DNA of 64,000 nucleotides from Epichloe hybrida (lineage: Eukaryota; Ascomycota; Sordariomycetes; Hypocreales; Clavicipitaceae), in contig JAFEKR010000042.1 of the NCBI GenBank assembly GCA_019022495.1, forward strand, positions 186,001 to 250,000. The letters run 5' to 3'. This document shows positions 25,225-37,099 of this stretch, in pieces; within the stretch, counting starts at the first letter, position 1, and every line of letters begins with the position of its first letter. A program made the position numbers and the translations under genes. The notes below the pieces were generated by a model. That model did no database searches and was not told the origin of the DNA. It saw nothing but the letters and a program-made list of their open reading frames with translations.

Positions 25225-26187
25225 AATGGCGCGCATAAAGACATGCATGGGCGTGCATCGATTGCATTAAACTGTCTACATGTAGGGAACAAAAGCTGTA
25301 CATAGAGACGCTGCGACGCGTAGTCAGTGCCCCGGGAGGCAGGGGGTCGGGGACTGTGTGATGTATCACTTCAACATGGTTTCCTTCCCGACACATTCCG
25401 ATCCCGACAGGAGGGTCCGGCAGCAACGGAAGCTATTTACTAGGTTCCATGAGAAGATGGGGCAGAGAGTACATGTAGATTGCCTCCACAGTTTTTTGCG
25501 GTCGCAATGGCCAGACTCCTTCTCCAACAGAGAGCACGTGTCGCAGCATCTATTGTGCAGGCATTGTGTCGGCATGTGCTCCGTACGGGCCGTAAGATAT
25601 TACCGAATGCGACCACGGCCGAGGACCAAGTTGGCAGCCAGACGCACGTCGGCTGCTGACCGCATTTGGGCGTTTTTTTACTCGGTAGGCCAAGTTAGTA
25701 AGTGCATGACGGCTCAGATGTCCCGTCGGACACGCTCCGACTCTTATCACTGGGCCAGCGTTGCATTTACAGCCGTCATGCTCGCAGAAGCTGTCTGGCA
25801 GAGCGTCGACCTGCAGCGGCTGCTCCCGCAAGTCGCACACAAGATGTGTGAAGCTCCATGGCGGACGATGTAGAGCGACGTAGGCGGCGGGCTACGGCTG
25901 AAGGAAAGGTGAGGAGAAGAAGAAGAAGAGGAAGCTCAGTTTGAAACTGCTGTGGGCGCGTTTTTTTTTTTTTTTGCGCAAGAGAAAAGGTGGAAGGAGC
26001 ATTCGAATCGCCCACTGCTTCTTCATTGCATTTCGGCCAACCTGAGCAAAAACCCCCGCTTCCTTGATGGGAACTTTCAACAAGCAATTGGGTGTTCCAG
26101 CACGAAGCAGCACGAAGCAGTACGAAGTGACCGCCGTCGATGAAACCAAGCCATGTCGCAAATACCCAAAAATTCTTCCTCACGAGT
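25225..26187. other. Convergent intergenic region
   Basis: Lies between the deaminase gene (+) and the NmrA-like gene (-). It contains a T run near 25962 and a repeat AGCACGAAGC near 26098-26125. A 171-codon plus-strand frame (25358-25873) has no family character. Confidence 0.4.
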
Positions 26188-27085
26188 TCACAATGACTGC
26201 CAGACGTTGCTAAGCCAGCGAGACAATGTCATTGGCTGTACATCCCCCTGGCCGCTCTTCTCGAGGGCCTCGTTCAACGAAGCCTTGCTGAAATCGTAAC
26301 GTCCGTTCATGGTGGCGACAAGGCGCTGATAATACGCGACCTTGTCACCGTCGCCGGCCTGGGCGAAGTAGGTTAGAAAGGCTTGCAGGTCGGCGGGCTG
26401 CCGCACGTGATGCTCGAACGCAACTGATCGTCACCAGTTAGTTGGTTAATTAGCATTTGGCAATCAAGGTCTTTGTCTCCGTCTCCGTCTCTGTCCCGGG
26501 CAGTAGCAATGGCAATGGCAATGGCAATGGCGTCTTACCGTTCCTGACCTGACTGCAGGTCCCGACGACATCTCGAACAGACATGCGGTCTCCCCGCATG
26601 GTGAATTCGTGTGGCCAATTCTGGGGGCCCAGGTCAATGGCAGCCACGATGAAGCGCACGAGGTCGTAGACCGAGGTCAAGCACACTCGCACCGTGTCCC
26701 CCTCTGTATTCTCGGCCGCATACTCGGCCGTGCAACGGTTGATGTCGACGAGGTAATCGCCGGAGCCGGAAACGCCGCTGCCGTAGCCGATGTTGAGGTA
26801 TCCTAGTCCGTAGGGATGGAACCGCTCCATGAAGACGCCGCAAGCAAAGACGGTATATCTCATGCGCGATACGCTTTCCCAATGCTTCAGCAGAGCGAGC
26901 GCCTCTGCCGATCCGCGGTCCAGAGCATCATCGCGCGACGGTCGTTTGCTCACGCTGCCTTCGAACTCGGACGGCACGAAGACGCGGACACGGGCACGGC
27001 CGGCCGCGTTGATGAGGCTCAGCTGCTCTGCGCCCGAGATGGTCGACACGGCCAGGTCCACGCCCTGCAGGGCAAAGGTCAAGCT

Positions 27086-27126
<41 letters not shown>

Positions 27127-27352
27127 AGTCCACAACGTGGAGTTGGACATCGAGCTGGCCGAATTCGGGTCTTGCCTGTGTTACACGATTAACATGGTTA
27201 TAGCCTGGCCCGCCTTGGACGGGGGAAGCGGGGGGGAAAGGCCCAACAGATCTTGATAGAACAACGACATTGTAGGCGTTGGCCGCCTGTGATAATTGCA
27301 GTGCCAGCAGGTATCCGAGCCCTCCTCCTCCTGCGACAGCAATGCGCATCAT
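26188..27352 (-). CDS. NmrA-like / isoflavone-reductase-type NAD(P)-binding protein
   Basis: Exons complement(26188..26423, 26539..27175, 27248..27352), 325 residues. It begins MMRIAVAGGGGLGYLLALQL, a Rossmann glycine-rich loop. Mid-protein VFVPSEFEGS is typical of NmrA-like/isoflavone reductase proteins, and RYTVFACGVFMERF also fits. Intron 1 (27176-27247) and intron 2 (26424-26538) both restore the frame. Intron 2 holds a repeated hexamer (CAATGG). A coding microsatellite encodes alternating Gly-Asp (about residues 59-70). Members act as NAD(P)-dependent reductases or redox sensors; the substrate is unknown. Confidence 0.85.
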
Positions 27353-28613
27353 GTTGGTCTGGGTTTTTTTGTGCAACCCGCTGGCCGGCCGCGGGCCAAT
27401 TTCACGCCTTGGCGTCTCTCTCCGTGGCCAGGTTCGTCTTTGGACAAGCTGTATAAACGGCAAGTCTTTATATCTTTGAGTGAATTTTTGCCTCCCCCCC
27501 CTAGAGATGGCGCACATGTGCGTGTATATATACCAACTTGTGGGAGGGGGGGGGGGAAGAGAGGGAGCAGGGAGACGACTTGTCCTTGGGCGTCATCAAC
27601 GTTACATCCGCGAGGCGGGAGACCGACTCTTGGGCAATTACCGACAAATGCAAGAAGTGGAAATTTGTAGGTGCAGACAGAGCCAGAGTACAGATACATA
27701 CATATGTGATGACAATCACACACCACCAACTCGAACGCCACGCGGGAAAGGAATACCCTGGCTGGGTTCGCACGTCCGTCAAGGCTGCCCCTTCGACTTG
27801 CCAAGGAGAATTCGCCCATCTGCCTTGGTGTCTCGGCAAGCTGTGCAGAGCCAGCCTCTTACGCATGCACACGACACATGAGTAGAGAGCAGAAACATAG
27901 CAAACTGGCGCTCCTGCCGAGAGTTATCTCGTGCAAAGCATGCTCTGCGGCAACGAGCACTAGATAAGGTTTGCCCTGCGCCGACAACGCCAGCCAGCCA
28001 GCGGGAACGACGAGGCGACCAATCAAGACGGGAGAAGACCGTGTCAGCCAGCGGGGTCCCTCAGGGCGTGAACGAAAAAAAGAAGCAAAAAGAAGCAAAA
28101 AAAGGGTGGTGGTGTGCAGTTAAAAATTCCCTCGGTATCCATTCCGACATTGCTTTGAGTTATAAGTCGCCCCCAACGCAACGTGGAGCCCGCTCAGTCT
28201 CGGCACCTTGCCAGGCGCTAGATTTCCGAAAACAATACATCTGGGAACCAGAGACCAGAATAAGTGACGAATACCTTGGGAGCCAGCCACATGGACGGGT
28301 GAGATTATGGTGCATGGCGCACGCGAATCATACATGTACATACACAGAGGCCAGGCAGCAAGGAATGAAATGGGGTGGGGGCCAAACGAGTGTTTCTTTT
28401 CCCTGCCGATGGACGGACGGAGTCCGGAACGGGAACGGGAACGGGAACGGGTGCCTGCCTTGTAGGGCTGACGATGGGACCAGCAAAAAAAAAAAAAAAA
28501 AAAAGGCAAGCACATGTTGCTTCTTTTTCTAAGCTGCGCCTTGCTTGCTTGCTTGCTCGCCTGCTCGCTTGCTTGCACAGCCTCGGGCTGGCTGGCTTGG
28601 TCATGCCGCCTCT
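27353..28613. other. Intergenic region with several microsatellites
   Basis: Lies upstream of the NmrA-like gene and downstream of 5-oxoprolinase. It contains GGGAAC repeats (about 28426-28450), an A run of about 20 (28484-28504), CTTG repeats (about 28544-28575), and a G run near 27543-27555. No gene is supported. Confidence 0.45.
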
Positions 28614-30536
28614 TCACGCCTGCAGCGCGGCATCGTCTCTCGCCGCACCGCTCCCCCTCTTCCAGCCCTCCATGTGGTCCCTCTTGTCCCTGACGACACT
28701 CTTCTCGCCCGGCACGCCCCAGCCGCCGCCGCCGGGGGTGCACACGATGATCCTGTCGCCGGCCCCCATGGCCGCGCTGTTCTTGGCGCCCAAGTTGATG
28801 TACCGCTCCTCGTACTCGCTGTCCCCGCCGCCGACGCCGCCGCCCTCGTCGTCGCGGAACTGCTCCTGCTCCTGCTCCTGCTTCTGCTTCTCGACGCGGC
28901 GAACCCACAGGTTCAGACCGCGCTCGCCGTCCTCGCCGCCCTTCAGCCCGTACGGACGGTAGACGCGTCTCTCGCTGAGGATGGACACCTGCAGCGGCAC
29001 GCGGAACTCAATGTCGCGCACCACGCCGTCCCCGCCCCGGTGCTGGCCGTTGCCGCCCGAGCCCTCGCGGATGGAGAACTCCCGTAGCAGCACGGGGTAC
29101 CGGCGCTCAAAGATTTCAGAGTCGGTGATGCGCGTGTTCGTCATGTGCACGTGCACGCCAGAGGTGCCGGCCCAGTCGGGCCCCGCGCCGCTGCCCCCCG
29201 CGATGGTCTCGTAGTATCCGAAGCCCCGGATCGGCTCCGAGCCGGGCACGTTGCCCCCGAAGCCAAACGTGAGGTTGTTGCAGCACCCCTGGCTGGCGGC
29301 GCACGCCTCAAAGGCCTTGAAGATGACGTCGGTGACGCGCTGGCTGGTGAGGACGTTGCCGCCCACGACGGCCGCGCCGGGCGCCGGCGACAGGATGCAT
29401 CTCGGCGGCATCTTGACGCTGATGGGCCGCAGGCAGCCCTGGTTCAGGGGGATGTCGTCGGAGATGAGGCATCGGAGGCAGTAGATGATGGCGCTGTGCG
29501 TGATGGCCCGCGGCGCGTTGATGTTGCCGTAGACCTGGGGACCCGTGCCGTCAAAGTCGAACTCGGCGCTGCCCTGGTCCGGGTCGATGGTGATCTTGAG
29601 GCGGATCGGCGTGCCCTCGTCCATGTAGTCGGTTGCCTCGAGGGCCCTGCCGCCGAACCGGGCGTGCGCGTCTCGGAGGAGGTTGCGGACGCAGAGCTCC
29701 GCGTTCTTCTGGATGCCGGCCATGTAGAACTGGACCGTGGGCTCGCCGTATTCCCTGATGAGGCCCTCGATGAGGGAGATGCCCTTCTGGTTGGCCGACA
29801 CCTGCGCCCGCAGATCGTTGATGTTGTCGGCGAGGGTGCGCGTGCCGCTGCACCCGGCGTGCCTGGCGGGCTCGTCGTAGAACAGCTCGGTGACGCGCTT
29901 CTCGTCGAACCGGCCCCCGCTGACGAGCTTCTCGCTGACAATGGCCGCGCCCTCCTGGAAGAGCTCCCGCGAGTGGGGGGGCATGCTGCCCGCCGTGATG
30001 CCGCCAATGTCGGCGTGGTGGGCGCGCGAGGCCGCGTAGAAGAGGATCCTGTCGCCCGCCTCGTCAAAGGCCGGCATCACGAGCGTCACGTCCGGGAGGT
30101 GGGTGCCCCCGTACGAGGGGTGGTTGGAGATGATGACGTCGCCCCTTTGCAGTCGGCCCTTCCACATCTCTGCCTGCCGCCGCACGCACGTCGACATGGA
30201 GCCCAGGTGGACGGGCAGATGGGGTGCGTTGGCCACCAGCCCGCCCGTGTCGTCGAAGATGGCGCACGAGAAGTCGAGCCGTTCCTTGACATTCGTGCTC
30301 ACGCTGGTCTTTTGGAGGGCGCGGCCCATCTGTTCGGCAATGGCCATGAATCTGTGCCCGAAGATGCTGAGCATGATGGGGTCGACTTCCCGCTCGGCAT
30401 TTCCAAGATGCTGTCTGTGGGGGGAAAGTTAGCGTTGGGGAATTAAACTCCCTTCTCTTGAGGGGTCGGGACAGGGAATCGACCTACCCTTCCTTGGCAT
30501 GTTCTCTCTTGTTGCTGTTGTTGCTGCTGCTGCTGC

Positions 30537-30620
<84 letters not shown>

Positions 30621-33047
30621 CCAAGATGACATGAGTCTCTGTTGTGAGTGCATCGGTGTTGGGGGGCACAACTATAGTCTGCGTGCCATCCGCCAATATG
30701 GCCGGCCCCTTGATGACGGTGCCAATGTCGAGATGCTCCAGCTTGTACACGGACGTGCTGAGCCTCCCATCCTCGAAATACACCTCGTTCATGCCATGCT
30801 TCTTGTCAGCACCCACCTCGTGTCGCCGAATCGTCTTGAGCTGCTGGTCCACCGTCTTCTCCCTGTGGCGAAAGCTCTTGCCGATGCCGCGAACACGCAC
30901 GTCATCAACGATGATGTCTCTGTCGTCGAGAGTGAAGCCGAACTCGTATCGATGATGCCTCACAAAGGCCTGCCCGAATTGCCATTGCCCGCCACCAAAA
31001 TGCTCTTCCTCGGCCTCATCCCCCGTCGGCTTGACAATCATGAGGGCAGACTCGGTCCCGCGGTACCGCATATTGAGATACTCCTCAAAGACCATGTCCT
31101 CGTCGCCGAAGCCCTGGTCTCGGAGAGCAGCGCGCGACTTTCCCTTGAGCTTCTCCATCTTGGTCTGCAGATGGTGGACCACGGCCCCTCCGTCCTGCCA
31201 GACGGCCGAGTCGGGCTCTTGCCGCTCGTCGACAACATCGGCCAGGGCCATGCCGTACGCGGAGAGGACCGACGAGTATCGGTGCACGAGGATCTGACTT
31301 ATGCCGAGAGCGTCGGCGATGGCGACGGCGTGCTGGCCTCCCGCGCCGCCAAACGTGGCGAGACGATGCTTTGACGAATCATGACCTTTGGCTTCGGTGA
31401 TGGATCGGATGGGCCGCGTCATTGTCTCGTTTGCGACGGTCAGGAACCCATACGCGACTTCGTCCGTGGTCAGGTTCTTGCCCGTCTCGCGATTCACCTG
31501 ATCTGCCAGCTCCTGCAGCACCCTCCTGCTGGCGTCTGGGTCGAGGCCCTCATCCTCATTCTTGCCAAAGATGCTGGGGAAAAACTCGGGCAGCAGGCGG
31601 CCGAGATGGAGGTTCGCGTCAGTGACCGTTGCAGGGCCGCCTTTGCGATAGCACGCGGGTCCGGGATGGGCACCGGCCGATTCGGGACCCACGACGAAGA
31701 GACCGTTTCGGAAAAACAGCCTCGAACCGCCGCCCGCGGCAACCGTGTTGATGTCGAGCTGGGGTGACTGGATGGTCACGCCGGCGGTTGTCGTCTCAAA
31801 CACATGCTCGTACCGGCCGTCGCCGTACCGTGAGACATCTGTGCTGGTGCCGCCCTGATGATGGATTCATCAATACTCAGCCTCGGCATTACACGCAGCA
31901 GTACACGCAGCAGCACGCGCAGCAGCACGCACATTTGTTCATATAGCTGGGGAAAGAAAGAAGAAACAGGCAAGCCGGCTAGACTCAAACTCACCATGTC
32001 GAAACCAATGACGGGAATCTTGGTCTCCTGGTCATACGACGTCATGGCATACCCGACAACACCGCCAGCCGGTCCCGACAGAATGGCCTTGAGTCCCGTA
32101 AACTTGTCCACGTCGACCAAGCCCCCGTCGCTCTGCATAAACTCGCATCGAGCCCCCTTCCGCCCCTTCTCCTCCCTGACACTCTGCGTGCCGAGACCGC
32201 CCTCGAAGCCTCCCTGGAAGCCGTCAATGTACCGCCTGATGGCGGGCGTCAGGTAGGCATCCGCGCAGACCGAGGTAGCCCGCGGGACCAGCTTGACCAT
32301 GGGCATAAGCTCATGGCTCAGAGAAATGTGCTCGAACCCAATCTCCCTCGCGACACGACCGATGTGCGCTTCGTGATGGGGAAAAGTGTACCCGTGCATG
32401 AGACAGACGGCAATGCTTCGAATGCCCTCGTCGTACACGCCCTGGAGCGTGCGGCGAACGTCCCCCTCATCCGTCCTCTTCAGAACACGGACCGTCTCGC
32501 CAGACGTGCCCGTCACGAGCGCCGCTCCCTCGGATCCGCATCCGCATCCGCGTCCCTCCGTGCCGGCCGATGCGTGTGCCTCGGTGACGGTCCGCTCCGG
32601 GTCCTCGGCGTAGTCTTCCAGGGTGACGCGCTCGTCAATCTCGACGACGCGCTCGTACAGAACATCGGGCTTCTTGATGGCCAGGTCAAAGATGTTGGGC
32701 CTCGACTGGTTGCCGATGACGAGGCAATCCCGGAAGCCCTTTGTCACGACGAGGGCGATCCTCTCGCCCTTGCGCTCGAGGAGCGCGTTGGTGGCGACGG
32801 TGGTGCCCATGCGGATCGACTCAATGTCGGACGTGTCGAGGGGCTCGCCGCGCGGCACGTGGCGCTTGAGGAAATGGCCCATGATGCGGCGGATGCCTTC
32901 GAGCGGAGCGTCGTTGTAGTTTCCCGGGTCCTCGGACAGGAGCTTGATGATGACTTCCTCGCCGTTGCGCTCGCCCACGCAGTCGGTGAAGGTGCCGCCG
33001 CGGTCTATGGCGATGCGCACGCCTCGCTCTCTGCCGTTGATGGGCAT
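28614..33047 (-). CDS. 5-oxoprolinase (ATP-hydrolysing), HyuA-HyuB fusion
   Basis: Exons complement(28614..30414, 30488..31854, 31995..33047), 1407 codons including stop. The HyuA half begins [20 protein letters not shown], followed by [12 protein letters not shown] and [14 protein letters not shown] across intron 1. The HyuB half carries [35 protein letters not shown] and RAHHADIGG. It converts 5-oxoproline to glutamate with ATP in the gamma-glutamyl cycle. Between the halves sits a run of about 27 asparagines, then Ser and Asn, encoded by an AAC repeat next to intron 2 (30415-30487). The protein is about 100 residues longer than typical fungal members. The first copia LTR starts about 100 bp upstream of the ATG. 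Large antisense frames over this GC-rich gene are shadows. Confidence 0.93.
30512..30620 (+). repeat. Coding trinucleotide repeat (GTT)n / (AAC)n
   Basis: An uninterrupted GTT run of about 27 units (about 30538-30618), flanked by GCT units, lies inside the 5-oxoprolinase coding sequence. On the coding strand it gives poly-Asn followed by poly-Ser. Confidence 0.95.
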
Positions 33048-33148
33048 GATGGGATGGAGTGCTCGGTAACTTGGTGATGTGTGGTCTGGATGCGATGGGC
33101 GAGGGCGAAGATGAAGTCGGTGGGTCACGACTCACACTGGTGGGGGGG

Positions 33149-33381
33149 TGTTGGACCGAGCAGCTAGGATCAGAAATGAAGGTATGGATTGAGTTGCCTG
33201 ACCCTGTAAGAGGGCGCGGACTACGGTTTAAATAACTAAGTACCTATACTATAGGGTGTGTAATCTGCCTATATAAACTATACTATGTATTTACTAAAGG
33301 TCTAGAAAAGTAACTAGTTAGGTGGGTCCTAGTGTCTAAGTTACTTATATATAGTTAAATGCTTATAGTAGGATTCTAATA
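33149..33381 (-). repeat. Left (3') LTR of the outer element
   Basis: 233 bp, matching 52209-52441 along its whole length. Its outer 80 bp or so (to about 33230) keep normal base composition; the inner part is transition-mutated. Confidence 0.93.
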
Positions 33382-33789
33382 TATTCCCCTAGGAGGCCTA
33401 TAATTAAGGTATTCTATAATAATTTAATTAAATTAATCTCTGTAATAATCTAATTATTATTAATTATTACAAGGTCTTCTAGTAATTCCTACTCTTTTAG
33501 GTTAGTACTAAGCATTTAATCTAGTAACTATATAAGCCCTAGTGCTTATCTAAAATCTATAAATACTTTTCTTATTAGTAGCTTTATAAGGCTATTAGTA
33601 ATTATCTCTTTTATTACCTTCTAGGTAATATTAAAGGTTCCCTTTATAACCTCTTAACAAAGCTAGTAATAATAAATATTAACGTAGTATAGTTATATTA
33701 TAAGCTTAATAAATTCTTCCTTAAGAAGATAAATTATCTATATATTATTATATTTAATCTTAAGGGTATTATCTCTAAGATATAATCTA

Positions 33790-34200
33790 ACTTCCTAATA
33801 TAATTATTTAAAGGTAATTAGCTCTTTACTATAATATAATAGCGCTAGAAGCTTTACTTCTATAGAAAAGGTTATTATAGTTTCTTATCTTCTTACTTTA
33901 AAGAGTATAGGACCTCTAAAGAGCTTTATAATATAGCCCTATAAGCTCCTTCTTATAACTAGATTATTAGTAAAGGATATATTACTATATGCTTTAAGTT
34001 TAGGGTTATTACTATTAAATTTAATTAAGAGATCTCCCTATACATAACTATACTCTAGAGCCTTTTCTATAGCTTCTATGTGCTAAGGTCCTAGGTATTA
34101 AAGGTACTATAATAGTTATAATACTATAAAGGTAATATCTAGCTATATAATAATTATAGGATATAGTAAAGTACTAACTAGGGATTAATATCTCTTTAAA
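33790..34200 (-). pseudogene. Decayed copia RNase H segment of the outer element
   Basis: Read on the minus strand, sequence around 33958-33991 and 33808-33900 resembles the C-terminal RNase H part of copia polyproteins (an AYSxxSFxNNL-like stretch, then a KLLALxxxxKELI-like stretch) with stop codons throughout. It fixes the orientation of the outer element. Confidence 0.6.
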
Positions 34201-34601
34201 TCCTTTAGATTAATATTACCTTTAAAGGGATTAAGTAAAATAGTAGTTATTAATACTATTAGCTTCTATTCTAGGACTTTAATATTAAATTTAATTATAG
34301 CTTTATTCTAATAGGACTTCTAATTAAGCTATAATTATTAATTTTTATAATCTCTAATAATTTTAACCCCTAAGAACTATTATAATTCGCTAAGGTCCTT
34401 AATATTATATCTCTTAAAGAGTCTCTCTTTAAATTTATTATAAAGAGCTAACTTTCCTTTTATAAATAAGGCTATAAGGTTATTAATATAAAAGAAGATA
34501 ATTAATCTGTCCTTAATAAACATATAAATATCTTTAAAGATTTATATAAATCCTTTACTTACTAACTATTTAATTAATTCCTTTATTTAAAGAAGGGGAG
34601 C

Positions 34602-34910
34602 TGTTAGAACAAAGGTGATATCAATCGCGCGTCGCAGCCGCAATTACCTGGCAGAAGCTCGGGCCGCGCGCGGACCCCACACGTGACTCACAACCTGGCA
34701 CGTTAATTAGCTAGGAAATGTGGGGACATAAACGCGTAACCCCTTTTCCCTTTATATATTGTAACTTCTAGCTTTTTACCTCTCTTTTCTAACAACTTAA
34801 TTAATTATAACAACAGATAACGTAGCCTAGAATAGATAATTAATAATAATACTATTCTTTAGGCTTACGACTATATTACATATTAAATTTAATACCCTAT
34901 GAATCTAATA
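34602..34910 (+). repeat. 5' LTR of copia element 1
   Basis: 309 bp, starting TGTTAGAAC. The first 150 bp or so are GC-rich and apparently unmutated; the remainder is transition-mutated relative to the 3' copy. Confidence 0.95.
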
Positions 34911-37099
34911 CTAATTAGTGGTTACCTTTATAGATAACCACGTAGTCTTTAAACATTATAAATTAGTAAGGTTAATTAGAAGAGGTAGCTTATCTAATAA
35001 TAACTCGCCCTATAAAATAGGAGGGCTACGTTTAATAATAAGTTATGCTAATAGAAAGGTATAATATAGCTCTTTTCTTACTTTAGTATTAATATCTATA
35101 TCTATATAGACTCTGAAATAACAAAGAAAGGTTTAATACTAGTAGCTAAGCTATCCCCTTATCTTTCTTTGTTATGTGTTCTATTACGTATTTAAAGTTA
35201 ACCGCCTTGCCTTGTAATTCTTTATATCCGAAACACATTACATTATTATAGTTATATTTTTTTCTTATATTACAAGATCTACCTCCCTTAATTAATTATA
35301 ATATCAGATGCACCTAGACTATCTAGGACCTCTAGTTAATTTAGAGTTCCTAGCGAGACTAATAGCTATAATAATACTATAGAAGGCATTAAAACAAGAG
35401 ATAATAATAAATACCTTAATAAAGGAAAAACCCCTATTTACACTAACCTATACCCCTATATCTCTATAAGGCTTTAATAATATATTATAGAAGAACTACT
35501 CTAATAAATAGGAAGTTCTAAATATAAAGAGATAATAATACCTAAGGAAATTAGTCTTTATATCCTTATAAAGACTAAATAATATAAGAAGTAAGGGTTA
35601 TTTAGAAGAACACTATTCTCTAAATTTAGTAATAACTTCTATAAATAGTTAAGGGATAAGTTTATAGAAGGAAGAGACCTTTTATAGAATAGACTTTAAG
35701 ACTATCTTCTTTATAATAGAGTATATATAACTATTAGAAAAGGCACTAAGATAGCGAATAACCTTAAAGAAGTAGCAAACTAAGAAGAATTCAGATTTTA
35801 GACTCTTAAAGAAATTAAAGAGGCTAGGAAGAAGTACATAGGCTTCTAAAAGAACCTATAGAACAAAGAGTTCTTCTATAATTTACTAGATAATAGTAAT
35901 ATTAGGACTAGGTAACCTACCCTATCACCCTGTTTATTAGTATAATTACTATTAAAAGAATTAACAAGCTAGACTCCCCTAGGAAGACTAAGTTAATCCC
36001 CTCTAGGAAGGCCTAGCTAATCTCCCCTAGGAAGGTTAATTAACCTAGAGTTAAGACCGCCTAAGGATACTATTTACAAGCATCTATAAGTAACTCCCTT
36101 GCCTATACCTTTACTAGAGGTAAGTTAGTAGTATTACCCTAGTAACACTACTAATAATACCCCTAAGTAAGAGAGTTACTAATAGAGGTAACCTATGCTA
36201 TCTAGGGCTAGTAGTGCCCCTATTAGCATAGCTTAAAGAGCTATAATTCCTCCTTCCTAATATAAGGAAGAGAAGAATTAAAGAGAATAATAAGCCCTAA
36301 GGGTACTACCTATAAAGCTACTCTCTTACTTCCTAAAGACCTTACTACCCCTTCTACAGATATAAAGGGAAATACCTAGAGGACCCCCACAGACCTAGAG
36401 ACCTTTGCTAAAGCAAATTATTAACCTATCTAAGGTATACCCTAAAGAATAACTCTACAGCGCTAATAACTATAATATCCTTAAATCAAAGCTTTAGATA
36501 TTTCACAGAAAGTGTAAGTTACTTAATATCTAGCCTAAACAAGCTAGTTATGCTTTTAAGGTTATACTTAAAGGTAAAGTACTATAATACTATATAGACT
36601 ACCTCTCTAAACCTAGATAACCACAAGATCTCCTTACGCTTATTAGCTACATAAGAGAATAATTCAAAACTAAGGATACATAGCAAAGATATTTACTAGA
36701 GTAAAATAACACTTCCCTATAAGGAATAGTAAATAATAACCTAACTAAGTTAATGATTAAATGCTTTAATAAACTTATAGAAAGACTAGCTATCTTATAA
36801 TAAGTAGTGCCTAAAGTAAGCTAAACTAAAAGGGCACTCTAGAATTAACTTATTAGAGCCTATTATAGTATTCTAGAGTGCAGAGGAGTAATTATAGATC
36901 TACTAGACGGACTATAAGAGTTCTATAAACGGATTAGAATAACCCTTTGTCTTATTAAGGAAGAGAAGAAGAACTATTAATATTTTCTAACTAAAGCTAT
37001 AACCCTAGAGTAATTCTAGACTAACTAAAGATATAATAGGACTAGAAAAGAGACCTAATACCCCTTAAAACCATAAGGAAGAGAAGGTACTCCCCGTAT

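Noticed and set aside
25358..25873. 171-codon plus-strand frame downstream of the deaminase gene
   Set aside because: No signal peptide, domain or splice context; it sits in a convergent 3' region.
29145..30446. 433-codon plus-strand frame opposite 5-oxoprolinase
   Set aside because: Its composition (Val/Asp/Gly/Ala/Arg-rich) is that of an antisense shadow of a GC-rich gene, and the minus strand encodes clear HyuB motifs.
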